Origin: Neodiprion pinetum
Taxonomy: Eukaryota > Arthropoda > Insecta > Hymenoptera > Diprionidae
NCBI RefSeq assembly: GCF_021155775.2
Contig: NC_060234.1
Coordinates: forward strand, 27,956,026-28,020,025
Length of the DNA: 64,000 nucleotides
Direction: 5' to 3'
Position numbers and translations under genes: made by a program
Shown here: positions 13,013 through 25,120 of the stretch, piece after piece
Layout of the letters: each line of letters opens with the position of its first letter
Numbering within the stretch: the stretch's first letter is position 1
Notes under the pieces: model-generated
Seen by the model: only the letters and a program-made list of their open reading frames with translations
Told to the model about the DNA's origin: nothing
Database searches by the model: none

Positions 13013-14560
13013 GGATCCGAATTATCCGATATTGATATCCGAATTTCAAAAAGAAGAAAAGAAGAATTGCAAATTTTTAAGGTCTTATTATGGTGCCAAA
13101 TCGGATTTCACAAGTTTGATGACGTCTAGCGTCTGGTCAACAAACCACATCATTTTGAAGGATTTCCGATCTGACGTCCGAGAGCAAATGGCTGACCTGT
13201 TAGTATAGCATTCTGCCTAACAAGCGGCTAACTCGATCTCTGTAAGGCCCCGAATACCTTTCCTTCGCAGGCTCTGAGTCCCAGACGCGTCGTGCGGCGT
13301 CGAGCAAGGTGGTCCAGCCAGTCCCCCCCTGAAACTCAAGGGATTTATAAACGATCATTGAAACACATACCCGAAAAACGACTCCATATTTATCAATAGG
13401 CCCGTGGATATCGTGCGAAGATGATTTTTTATTTTTTTTTTGTCGTATCCAGCAAAAAACGCCTTTACGATTATTTATGTGTAAAAGGCCAGAAGGGCAA
13501 TATACAAATTTTGATGAAACTAAATATCTTCCTGTTATTTCGATGCCACAAAATTTATTACGACCCTTGTCAAATCGCAGAATATATATTTATATAAATT
13601 CTGCAATTCAACAGCGCGTAACTTCCTCAATAAATTTTTGGGGAGTACGTAAAGAAAAGCTTAATTCAAAAACGAAATCTTATAGACCTTCTAATGCTTC
13701 CGATTGTAAGTTTTAGATGGAATTTCCCCTACGCCGTTACGCGCATATAGAATGGGCAATAAGTGCTGGAACGGGAAAACGATCAATTGAATCGGACAGT
13801 TGACAGAATTTTCTTCAAGGACCCAGATATCGGAAGGGTTAATTGAATAAGCTATAAATTGAAACAGATTACTGGGGTGAAAAGTGAAAAAAAAATCTTG
13901 TTTTTTTCCTAACCTGCAAATTATAGGACCTGAAATCTTGCAGTTTTACAGCAAGCACTGAAACCCAACTTTGTCAAAAACTTTTTTCAATCAAAATGTC
14001 TGTTCCAATTTTAACCATCATGAATTCCTAGTGTCCAATAGGCTAAAATCTAATTCAGAAGTCATGAAACTGCATTAGGTATTTAATATTAAGCTTGCCC
14101 AAAAAATGATTAAAAAATGATCGATCGTAAACGATTTTCTTAATGCGTCAAAGCTAACCGATCACATTGTCCCCTCCGAACGAATTAGGTCTCCGTCCAG
14201 GGTTCGAGAACCCAAATGACTTCAAATTTATAGGAAAAGCCTCCCGCCGTGCAGATAAGCTCGGCATAACAATATCAATAAAATCGAACGATGTTGTGAC
14301 ACTTGAATTGTCTCACAGAGAGCATCCATAATACGGTATTAGGCGCAGAAGCAATCTTATAGAAACGAAGTACCACTCGATTGACCGTACCGAAAATTCC
14401 CTCATCACCGGCTTAGTTACAGTTTTTTTCAAATAAGAGAAAAGTATTGCCTCGTAAAAGTCCGAAGAACCTTCCAAGAGACACAGGAACCGGCGGGAAG
14501 TCGGGCTAACGAACAAGGTCGTTGAAGTGCGGACAAGTCCGAGTCTTCAACGGTGTAATT
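13013..14560. other. Non-coding, AT-rich
   Basis: Only short open frames occur, the longest plus-strand one being 79 codons (13477-13716). A perfect small hairpin word, GGGTTCGAGAACCC, sits near 14198. It resembles a tRNA T-arm, but no acceptor, D or anticodon arm surrounds it. Nothing else is recognised. Confidence 0.5.
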
Positions 14561-15060
14561 AGCGGTCAACGCCCGGCGTCTCGTGAGCCTTGCGCCGCTC
14601 GGAAAGCCCGAAAAGCTCGAAAAAGATTCATAAGTCGGCCACACACGACGGGCCCCTCGGTGGACCGGCAGCAGCTGTCTCGCGACGCTGACTCGCTGAC
14701 GCTCATTAGCTATTCATACGTATTATATGCCCGCCATATACCTACCCACCTATCTCGAGACGGGGCCTTCTTGCCTAGGCAGACTCGATGCGCGCGAGGC
14801 ACGCCATGCCTGCACGATGGGCATTGGGCCCGTTCCCGCCGTCCTTCCTTCGCCTGACCCCAAAACCAATTCTAGTTTATGTGCGCGAGGCTAACGAGAC
14901 GTCTATATTATTATGCCCCGAGAGGAGCTGGCGCGCAAGCGCTCGGCGAGGCGAAATAAGGGAAGGTTACTTCGGCCCTAGCCCGGGGCTGAGGGGCCCG
15001 TCGAAGATAAAGACGAGCAGCGAACGCGGAGACCACCGAAGGAGGCTCTTCACCTCTTCG
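14560..15060. promoter_or_regulatory. CpG-rich island with three GGGCCC sites
   Basis: This GC-rich block sits in AT-rich surroundings, with GGGCCC at 14650, 14826 and 14994 and many CpG dinucleotides. Open frames on both strands are long only because stop codons are rare in GC-rich DNA. The block resembles the other GGGCCC islands in this window. I infer a possible cis-regulatory region; no TATA box, initiator or exon is evident, so the regulatory call is tentative. Confidence 0.3.
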
Positions 15061-17118
15061 CCGAACGCCTGTATTCGCTCTTTTCGCCCTCAGATTTCGT
15101 CGACGCGGGATTTAAATTTTCCGCCAACCTTACAAGGCCCGGAGGTGTCCTTGACCACAATTTTTATCGTACTAATAAGTGTGCAAGGTTGAGATACCCT
15201 GCAGACGGTATAAAAAACGAAACTTTTCAATAGCCGATTGCTTAAAAAATCAATTCAAATTTTATATTACGATTAAACCTGATGAAACAGTTTTGTATCG
15301 TTTGTGACAGAGCCGTCATTTGTATGAATGCGATGATATGACCGTAAATGATCGATGCTACTTGTATGTGGTATCGAATGATTCCAACTCAATCCCACCT
15401 ATCAATTGCCCGATTCTGGTTTGGATCGGTCACAACGTCTTTCAAACAAAAGCTTCTGGCGAGTTGTACACCGTAATATGACAGTGGACATCGTTGAACT
15501 TGATTCCACAGTCATCGAGCTGCGCAGCGATGAGACTTTAAACCTCTCCAAATCTCGCGAAAGTCGTACTCGGATTTCAACTTTCACTGTCGAATGTACT
15601 TGAAGAATAAAAAAAAATCACGCGATATCCGCTACGTACAGAGAAAAAAAAATACTACAAACCACTTGGACAGATCGAAAGTAAATTGACGAAAATTGTC
15701 GATCCTTTTCGACTCTCTGAACCGATGAAACTAAGTCTGCGAAGTAAATTATTCGACCTCAATTCGAGACAGCGTAAGCTTGTCTACGATACATCCCAAG
15801 TCCCTTTACCGACGCGTAACAGGATACTTCCGCGTCACAGAGATTGAACGATGTTCCAGCTTTTGAAATTAAATTTCCTTTGTTCATTGTATTATGTAAA
15901 ATTGATACGATTCCGTATCTACTCACCGATTACACATTCGAAGATACAGGTAACGCATAAAAGAGCCACTCCGAGAGGCTTTGATGTGAAAGGGTGGTCC
16001 GGCTTGCTCGACAGTCGATTCCGATCACCTTCCGACGACCTTGTCTTTGTCTAATCTATAAAAGCGAACGAGTAGATTTATGAATGAGGCAGGTACGTCG
16101 AGACGTCGAAACGTCGGTCGTCGGGAGGCGATATACGCGCACCTTTGGCCTCGGAGGTTTCATTCAAGTGCTTTCGTCGCCGCGTTCGTTTTTCATACGA
16201 ACAAGTCGTCCCGAGGGAATTCGCATTGGCGATAGAAGGAGCTGACAACCCGGAGAAAAAGATCCGTTTAAAAAGCGAAGCAGTGTCGTCCTCGTCGGGC
16301 AAAAAATCGCCGAGCAGTTTGCCTCGACGTCGTTCCCTATACACTGACGTGTCGCGATGCGTTACAGCCGGGGTTCGCGGTTTGTAATTAAAAGAGGCGA
16401 GACCGAGTCTCGAAAATTTTGTCCCGTTCATCGGCGCGAATTCGCCTCGAGTTTCGAGTCGAGCGTTGTTGAGGGCGGGAAAAATAATTCGGCAAAAGAG
16501 GGCACGTGTATCCCCGCAAACGTCACGTGGCCTCGGTAACTCCTTCGACGAAACGTTACCCTCCGGAATTCCCTGGGGCCGTTCACGATTCGGTCAATAA
16601 CTTCGCGAGCCTCGCGACGATTGTCTCTCCGGCTACTGTCTTATGTTTTAATTGTTCTCTGCTGCCGCGTAAATCCTAATTAAGACTGAATTATTTTACC
16701 GCCAGTAGGTACCTTATACCCGTCGTGTTGCCGCCGCCAACGCGCGCCTACGCCTTCCATCCAGAAGGGCCCAGGACGTATGGGAATCCTAAGGGAGGTG
16801 GGCCTACGCCTCGCCGAACTCTCCAGCCTCGAGAAAATCAATGATGCTGAAAAGGCGCGGGGTCTCTGTCTATAAATACGAGCCCACTCCATATTCCGTC
16901 TGCGAAAGGATTATAATTCAGCCCTAAACAGCACCGCTCGAAATAGATGCTTAGTAATGAGCGTATACCGATATATTGAAGACAAAAAGCAAAACCGCAT
17001 CTCGCCTAGTTTCTCCGCAAATCTCTGTCGCGTACATTGCGGAATAATCTGGTCCAAAGTTTAAACTAACGGTGAGTCATCTCTGAGATATCGCAGTTGC
17101 GTGTTTTAAGGAAAACGT
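15061..17118. other. Non-coding with alternating AT- and CpG-rich patches
   Basis: CpG-rich patches at about 16080-16560 and 16700-16860 give overlapping frames on both strands. A single GGGCCC lies at 16765. A TATAAATA word at 16871 has no initiator at the expected distance. No gene is recognised. Confidence 0.45.
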
Positions 17119-17138
17119 AAAAAAAAAAAAAAAAAAAA
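17119..17138. repeat. Poly-A run, 20 bases
   Basis: Twenty A in a row. No retroelement body or target-site duplication was seen next to it, so I do not call it a retrotransposon tail. Confidence 0.9.
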
Positions 17139-17432
17139 TATGGATGTCTTTTTGTACGCAACGACCCAGTTGCGATACAAATGATTAAATATTAACGAAT
17201 TTGCATCGAAGTAGAACAGATTTCGGAGTCTGCTGAGACAGTCCTGAGGGCTCGATAATTCGGCAGCGCGAAAATTGATTCCGTCTAAAAAGAGGCGGTG
17301 ATGAAACTTTTCCTCGTTAGACACCATGGGAGGTCGTCGGGTAATTGAGGCGCGTCATTTACGGGCAATCCGATCTAGAATTAGGCGCAATACATATAGC
17401 GGTGAAACCCATACCCGAGGGTTGAGTAAGGA

Positions 17433-17520
17433 CGGCGAGAAGGGGAGCGAAGGAGGGGGGGAGGAACGTGTATGTATATAGAGAGAGAGTGAGAGAGAGG
17501 GGGGGAGGGAGAGAGAGGTT
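17433..17520. repeat. Purine-rich (GA/GGGA) tract
   Basis: Almost pure A/G on the plus strand, with GAGAGA microsatellite segments and G7 runs, broken only by GTGTATGTATATA. It could form triplex or G-rich structures and is a possible GAGA-type site. Confidence 0.85.
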
Positions 17521-20149
17521 AAACCGCGTCCGCGAGTTAATCTATGCTAAGTCGGGAGGGCCGGACATGAAAATCCCGTGGCCGGGATGAAATCAACTCC
17601 AGAGGGTCCCGGCCGCCGCAGACGCCACCGCGGATTGCCGCGTCATCCTTATCCGAGTCGCCGGGTCAACCGACTAAACGGTATTCTCTTTTCCTAATCG
17701 TAAAGGATATTAGAATAGGTTTTATACAGAGTCTCGCCACCGAGACGCCCACCGCCCAAATCTTGCCGATTTATTATGCACTGTAATCTACGTACAGATA
17801 TTAATTTATATATACAATCCAAGAGTGCTGCACACGTCTTTGAGGAAATCGATAGGTACCCTATGCTAACTGTAATTACCATGCATGCTCCTAAAAATTA
17901 CGCATGCTAATCGAACACGTAACGTGTCCATTGTTTTCCCGTATAGAGAGGAAATCAATTCTCAAATAATCAAGAGCGTTGGATTCCTGTAGCCCGAATA
18001 ACGAAGCTTGATATTTCTTGTGTTTCGTAATTTGATAATTTGGAAAAGCAGGTGCGTACCGTACCTATACCTAACTGTAGCCTGTTTACACTCACAGGCC
18101 GAAGTTACCTAAGTTTTTAATTAGCAGTTATCACGATCCTTATTATACGTTCGTATCTCCTAATTATTTTACTGTTTATGGTTATTCAAAACGGTAGAAC
18201 ATCATCAGAAACTTTACTGTCTTACTTTATTTTCAGTAGCGGATCAATGCCATTTTTGTTTTTGACTTGCAGCGCATATATAATAACAATTGTGAATGAT
18301 AAGGTGCCTGAATCAAAAACGAGACGTTTTATTTCATCGCAGATTCACCGACAGTGATGATAATTGCGCATCATAGTCCCAATAAAAATGGATTAAATTT
18401 CGCATTATATTACACCTCCACTTCCAAACGTATTAACGGTAATTTTCCGTCGATCCCGCATGGAATGAAAATAACCACGTGTCTTATCTTCGTCCCGATG
18501 AATTTCACGGTTATCCGTCAAAACACCGGATATGGGGTATAGAGATCCGACCGAAGGAGAGACGAGTGAGGGACCGTTGGAGAGCTATGACGTCCCAGGC
18601 GTGTCTCATTGTCCCGGCAAGTCTTTGTCGGCCCCGTTCCATGAGGCCCAGCGACGATGGGGACCGAGAAGGTGTCACGCCAACGCAGCAGCAGTAACTT
18701 TCTTCGGGGCGGTAAGAACGCCGACGAAGAGAGGAGGACGCGTTCGCATGGCGGAAAGGGAGTGGAAGGGGGAGAGGGAGAAAAGGAGTTAGGAAAAACG
18801 GACGAGGCTCTACAACTTCGCTAATTGCCGCATCACTCAGCGATTCTTTATTTCTCGTAATTTCAACCTTTTTTATCCACCTTTGATTTTTTGTTTTTCG
18901 CTCGCCTGGTCGTTTTGTCGTTTATTTTTCGCTCACTTTTTCTCACGTATATAGGTATAACGGAAGATCGATAATTCTCTGAAATCACGTTTAAACGGCT
19001 ATAATATTTTCCACGATCTATTTTTAAAATATGCTTTTTGTTACATTTGAAGAGATTTCAACGCAGGTTCAGGAATTTCATGACATATGACTTCTCGGAT
19101 TTGAAAATTTTTCTGAAATTCTGGAATTCTTACTACTCTAATGTGATATGCTTTCAGGTAAATTGCGCTCCTCAACGCAAAGGCATTGAAGAATTGAGCA
19201 ACTGATGGTTTGGAGAAACTTCCCTGCAAGGAAAACAATTCACAATGATTCGGGTTGATGCCGGTTATAAATCGAAGATGAAGAACCGATAGATCAAGAT
19301 CGTGGAACATCGCATAAATAATCAATTGGCAATTGGAACGCTAGTCAAAATCCTGTAACTTAAACATGCTACAGGTGTAGATACACTGGAAGCTTGGAAA
19401 GCCGACGAGATGAAATTCTTGCTTGCTGATCAGTGTAGGTACCAAAGTTGAAATTTAGAGCCTCGTGTACGCCTGAAAGTCCTGCATTTGGCAGGACGCG
19501 GTAGGACCTGTGAAGGATTAACTTTGTATTGAAAAGAAAACCTATTCTAGACCTAAACTTGGCCAATATTTCCGTTTCTTCGACGGTTAGGTTCAAAATA
19601 GGACATCTTTAAAACCTCTACGGGTCATAGGTTATAATAGGACGTTAAGGTCCACAAGGGGTCGGACTATGAAAAAGATAGTACTCTCAAGGTTCTGAAT
19701 CGGGGGATGAGAACCAAAAAGTTCGAAATAACGCTCTGCTTAGTATCCGCAGACTTATGGTGGGTCTAAGAAAGAAATGCAGAAAACATGTTTAATCGAG
19801 TAAAAAGATCTCGATCCTTTCGTTGAAATCGGAGAAGTATAACAACGGTATTCCGTGAAATTAAGTAGCGATAGTCAAGGTACAACATCGGATGGTGCAG
19901 AGTGCATAAATCCAAGTGGGAGGGGAATGACGCACCATTTTTTTGTCAGTTTCGATTGGAAAGGCGTCCGCGGTGAACAAACGCTGTGTCGGCGATGCGC
20001 GCGTTGAGGATCGTAGCTGAAGCGAAGCTCGCCTCGTTCTGGAGGGAAAGACCACCAACGGGAGAAACCTTGCGGGACCTCCGCGCCCCCGGCCGGGTAG
20101 CGAAATTAAATTCAAATATAATCAAATAAAATTTAAATTTTAAATCCTC
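17521..20149. other. Non-coding
   Basis: Open frames reach at most 94 codons. A purine-rich tract lies near 18745-18795 and T-rich DNA at 18860-18950. A CpG-rich shoulder begins near 19970 and leads into the next island. No transposon ends were seen. Confidence 0.5.
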
Positions 20150-20650
20150 CTTCGGTGCTGCTCGGATATATCCCAGCAGCTAGCAGCGAGCGAAATTTAG
20201 TGACTCTGCCACCGCGGCACCACGCAGCACGCGCCGTCCTCGAGATTCTCGTTACATTTTCCACCCCCGGGATCGAACTCGGATTTAAGGGGTCAAACGG
20301 CGCTGGTGCCATGCCCCCCTCAGCCCCCGGGGCCCGGAGTTAAATCGCGGCATCGGGCGGGGGTGGAGGGGGCGGCGGGAGCGGCTGATTGAGACAGTGT
20401 TTTGTTTGCTCGGAATGAACTGGGTGGAGGACGGAGTGCCTCGACTCGACTCGACTCGACTTTGCGCCGGGGGTGGAATGGGATGGGGTGTCGTTGTGTC
20501 AACCGCAGCGCCCCCTGACGATGACACTAGCGAACGCGAAAGGGGACGGAAAGTCTTTGCGTATAACTCGCCCGAGCAACCGCGCCGGGGTTTATTTTAT
20601 TCCCGCAACGCCCGCCGCGCGGGGTGCAGGAGAAGATTCCCGTTTCTCTA
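20150..20650. promoter_or_regulatory. CpG-rich island with GGGCCC and a TCGAC tandem
   Basis: The block is GC-rich with GGGCCC at 20330, G-rich strings around 20355-20385, and four TCGAC units at 20441-20460. Overlapping frames of 60-97 codons occur in at least five reading frames, so none looks real. It is of the same kind as the islands at 14.6, 24.6, 35.4, 49.4 and 59.5 kb. A regulatory role is inference only. Confidence 0.3.
20441..20460. repeat. Short TCGAC tandem, four units
   Basis: Four perfect pentamers in a CpG-rich context. Confidence 0.9.
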
Positions 20651-20890
20651 AACCGAGGGGTTGGCTCACCGGCTTACTCGATGGCCTTATTTTCCTCCAA
20701 AGTGGATTAGCCCGACGTAGCCTACGTCGCGTATATACAGCCGCGTTTACATATCCACAGCTATAGCTGTTATTGCTATGTGCCGCGATCCACGTTTTCT
20801 TATCTTCGTTCTATTGTTCGTCTATCAATTTCAGCCACCCTTGCGGAGCACGGTTCTAGCTTTCATATTTTTCATGGCAGCGAACGTTTT

Positions 20891-21140
20891 CGCTGAGACA
20901 AATTTCATTCGTTATGGTTACTTGGAAATTCTGATAAAATCAATATCGTTATAATGACCGTTTGAATATCGTTCGAATTAGAACAAAAAAAATGATCAGT
21001 TATCAATATACTTTATTTTCTGGTTATTGCAATATTAAATCTGTTTTTTACTTTAATACCTATGTTTATTATCGAGTGAGGTGAAAAATGAAAACAATTA
21101 AGGACTGTACGGTAACGGCGACTCGAAATTTCTCTAAATG
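20891..21140 (+). mobile_element. Internally deleted copy of the CACTGAGA MITE family
   Basis: The left end reads CGCTGAGACAAATTTCATT, against CACTGAGAAAAATTTCATT at 56421. It is followed by a shared ATCGTTATAATGACCGTTTG block and AATATCGTTCGAATTA. The right end shares AATTAAGGACTGTACGGTAA with AGTTAAGGACTGAGCGGTAA in the intact element, then AATTTCTCTAAATG for AATTTCTCTCAGTG. The middle approx. 180 bp of the 428-bp element is missing. It has no coding capacity. Confidence 0.8.
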
Positions 21141-24100
21141 TTCATACAGAATTATTGCAGAAACCACTTTTCGATACCTCCAATCGTTATCAAAATTTTC
21201 TGCAGTATTCTTTTTCATAATTCTAATGAGCAAAGCAGCTTTGTAGATTTGTACATGAATGTTGGACGAAAAATCATGATTATGTAGCTAGTCTCGGAAC
21301 GAAAATTTTCAATCATATCAGTGTAAGGCTATAATTACATGCATCGCATTCATTCTACACAGTGATTCGTGACATGTAGAAACGACACGGTGAAATGATA
21401 AACCATTGAAGAATTTCAAAATTCTACATCAGTTCTTGTATTCACAATTCATCCATAATTGTAAAATATACAATAACAGAGCTTACCGAACGACGATTAA
21501 TATTCTGCGCCAACTTGTAATGAAGAATGTTTTCTAAACATCAATTTATTACAAAGATTTTACAACTGCAGAAGTTGGAGAGTGAAACTGAGAGCGCGAT
21601 AACCTGACGGTCACGTGGGTGAGTGAGAAAGAATGAAAACGAACGATTCGTTATTACCGATTTGTCATCCAATAACTGTTCCTAAAAATGTTCGTCAACA
21701 AACAACAACGCGCATTGCCAGCAACGACACCCGTCGTGGCTCAGAATATCAGAACGATTCCTTTTCCCGCGTCTGCACCACTCCGATCGCATTTCAATTT
21801 TCCTTCCGGAGTGCAGTCTTCTTCCGATTCTTGCCGACACGCGTTATCCAAACTCACGTATCCGCGAAGAACACGGCCGCCATTTTACCCCGTTATACGT
21901 ATACCTACTATACCTACCTACACCGTAATGCGAGGGAGTTTCCACCGCGTTCCTTTACGCGGTATGTACGTACAACGTAGATACGTAGAAGGTAGGTATA
22001 TAAGGTACGGGTAGGTAGGATATACATGGATATGACGTAGGTTATGCATGTACATGTGCCACAGTCTGCGCCGCCACTTCCTTTGAACTCTTTTTCGGTA
22101 ACGCAGAGGAAGCTAATTAATTTCTCTCTCTCTCCGCAGCTTCTTTGTCTCCCACCCTCCTCCCCCTTCCTCCGTTTCTGTACCCCGTGTCCCTGCAGCG
22201 TGTTCTCCGTTTGTATTCCCCTTCTCGCTTTCTTTCCCTCTCTTTCCCCCCTCCGAATTTTCACCGTACACACAGACATAACTCTCCCACTCTCGCCCTA
22301 CAGTCTCTTCATCTTCCAGCAGCGGCGTTTATTTTCTCCAACGCACCAAGCACACGAACACGTGATGATGGCAGAGGCGAAACCGCGGCGTACGACAGAC
22401 GGGGAGAAAGCTTGGATCGTCGGGGGCCGTTTCATTAGTGTCAACCCCTGGAGTCGCGCATGTTTCAACCGAAATTACAGCGGCCACACCACGTGACGAC
22501 ATTGCAGGCATCGGCTGCCATGGGGAACTTTCCGTTTGACTTCTTAGACCCGTTTTACTTCTCGTTGTTGTACCTTACTGCCTGTTTCTCTTCTTGCAGA
22601 CGAAACGCCCGCGGCCGATTCACCCGTCACTTTCGGCCCGCGATCGCGTCGCGGCCAAAACGTCACTCTCGATCGAGAGGGTTGATCAAGGATTTATACC
22701 AATTATCTTCAAAGTCATGAAATTTCACGTCCAATAAAAATCAGCCGTTAATGCACCATCGAGTCATTCGGACCTTGGAGATGACACGATGAACATTGCA
22801 GTGTCCTGAAATGTATCAGGGCGAACCGTCGGACATTTATATTACATGCCATTTTGAATGTCCCGCCAACACTGACAACAGCTTTGCAGCTGCTCTGCAT
22901 CACCTGCACTTGCAGGTTAAGGGACTTCGTCAAATCATCGAAACTTCATCCCCTCAATCGGGTGTACAGTAATTGTGAAATTCATTCACATCCTTTACAG
23001 TAATGCGAATAAGAATTCACTGGTCTGTCCGTGATTGTATAATTTATTGAAGCGATAATGTATTTCCTTGTTTCCTACTCTATTGTAGGTGTTTGCAAGC
23101 AAAAGTCCGTCACTGGGTGGTCTTAGACTACTTTTATCACCACAGCCTTACGCCGCGTGGACTTCATAAATTATGACGGTGACTTATGCAATTCAATGCT
23201 AGCAATCTCTCTTACTTATGTACGTAAATGGAGTAACTCATGACTTGACAAATATACTGTCCTTCGATCAGATGACTGTATTTCCGTCAGGCCAAACAAA
23301 TACATCTATCCTCTTGCAATTTAATCTTTTAGCATAAAAAAATAGAAAAAAAAATCTGCAAAGTTTGTGAAACCCAATTTTAATAGAAGCCTTATTAAAT
23401 TTTCGTAAATAATAATCATTTTCAGGTAAAAGATAGTCATTGTAAAAATTTTCTGCATCATTTTATCATACAAGACGACATTATGCCTCTAAAATACACG
23501 CATGTCATACCCAATGGTAATTGTTGCGTCAGAGCTATTAAATTCATTCGTTCGTTCGTTCGTAATCTACACATTCCAACAAGTGCTTATGCAGATCTAT
23601 CGACGCGATAAATATCTAAGTAAGAGTGATGGACGTCACTCACGCCTGCTAATGGTGTCGACTGTAACTCACAACAGTGTAGAAAGCGCGAAATTAGCTA
23701 TTGTGTAAGTGTCAAGTTCACTCAATTTTGAATGTATCTCTGACATTAATGTTTACGTAATTATTGAAATAAATTAAAATATACGCTATTATACTGTTTG
23801 AATGGAATAATCATGTGAGTGGGTTCTTTGGTGATTCGTTTCCGTCATTTTCACACTAGCATCGCCTCTAAGCTTGCAGAGCTGTATTTTACTGAGCTAT
23901 AAATTACAAAGTCACCGCTGGTCGTTTCAAGTACCTACACCAGAGTAGATATAACGATTGAATATGATGAATATTAATTTTTAAATGCACCTTGAACGAA
24001 GAAGTTCGTGCAGCGGGTATTATTGCCGAAACCATAATTCTCGATAAATGCATGTCGTGGCCGGTCAACAGGAACAGCCACACTTTAGATTCTCTATCAT

Positions 24101-24639
24101 ACAACGGCTTCCACGACAATTGAGCATATCGAATTTCGACTCTTGGCTCAATGGCCATCGCCCATAGATCGGGCTTAAATTAACACGCCTTCCGGGTACA
24201 AGGAAGCTTAGCACGATTATCAAGATTCCTAATTATTTTAACCGCGCGGTGTCGAGCGGTCTGTGCTTCAACCGGCACACGTTACACGTTACCCAACAAG
24301 TCATTATACCGTGCAGGTGAATCTGACGCGATATGCGTATATGGTTTCGGGCAATCATTAAGATATCCCGAGATCTACAGCGCGTGTAAACAGAGATAAT
24401 CGATTCCCTGTTAGTACGGTACGTACAATCTGGATTTCATCACTTGATAATTGTACACGTCGGTCAATTAGCACGTTCAAAATTAATATCACAGCATTAG
24501 CGCGTAACACGCGAAGTACCTTTTCGTCGCCGAATGGTAAGCCGGCCTGCATCCCGGCACAATGCAAGAAAAACGTTCCTTCCTCCACGCCAGGCGGATA
24601 TTGGTCAGCCAATAAAGCCTCGTCTTAAGGCCGGTAAAA
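21141..24639. other. Non-coding; includes a pyrimidine-rich stretch
   Basis: The part 21141-21600 is AT-rich. The stretch 22117-22320 is strongly C/T-rich on the plus strand and yields long proline/serine/leucine-rich frames (up to 150 codons), which I regard as artefacts of composition. GTAGGTA/TACCTAC words recur around 21900-22020, and a TTCG tetramer repeats at 23547-23563. No gene is recognised. Confidence 0.5.
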
Positions 24640-25120
24640 ATTCCCGATCCAGCTCCGCCATGGCTTCGGCGGAAAATCAGATACGCGCGACTCCTTCGCC
24701 CCGGCATCTCCAGAGGGCTCCAGCTCTCGCGGCGTTTGACGCTGCGGAAAAAATCCGGCGGCTGAGAGACGCTGGAACCGGGGAGTGGCTTCGGCCTCCG
24801 ACTCGCTGGTTGGCTCCGAGTCGATGGGCCTGACCGAGCGGCCGATGGGCCCCCCCGACGCCGAGCCGGGAGAAGCGACGGGCCCAAACCGAGGGGCCCG
24901 ATCGCGTAGGTGTCACAGATCCGGCCGCTCGGCCCCCACGCAACGTGGAATTACTTCGCTATTGAGATGAGGAGATAGCGGAACAAATCATAGCGGCCAC
25001 CCACGGCAAGCCGTGCTGCACCGAAGACGACCCGACCCGCCTTATTGCTCTGGAGCTATCCGCGGTGCTACCACGTATATATTATCCCAGACTGCCGGGG
25101 CCAGTCGGGCCCAGACTCCG
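24640..25120. promoter_or_regulatory. CpG-rich island with four GGGCCC sites
   Basis: GGGCCC occurs at 24847, 24880, 24894 and 25107, three of them within 55 bp, in a block that is the most GC-rich of the region. The site at 24880 is followed by AAA, a context also seen at 35712, 49816 and 60841. Frames are open on both strands (up to 132 codons on the minus strand) but resemble no protein family. It is the densest GGGCCC cluster here and a good candidate for a functional non-coding element, though this is inferred from base composition and clustering alone. Confidence 0.35.

Noticed and set aside
14190..14215. tRNA-like T-arm word GGGTTCGAGAACCC
   Set aside because: No matching acceptor stem, D-arm or anticodon arm around it.
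16871..16878. TATAAATA as a promoter TATA box
   Set aside because: No initiator at the expected 30-bp distance and no exon downstream.
17119..17138. Poly-A run as a retrotransposon tail
   Set aside because: No element body, promoter box or target duplication found beside it.
22044..22496. Proline/serine/leucine-rich 150-codon frame
   Set aside because: It is explained by a C/T-rich tract; the shifted frame is also open with similar composition.
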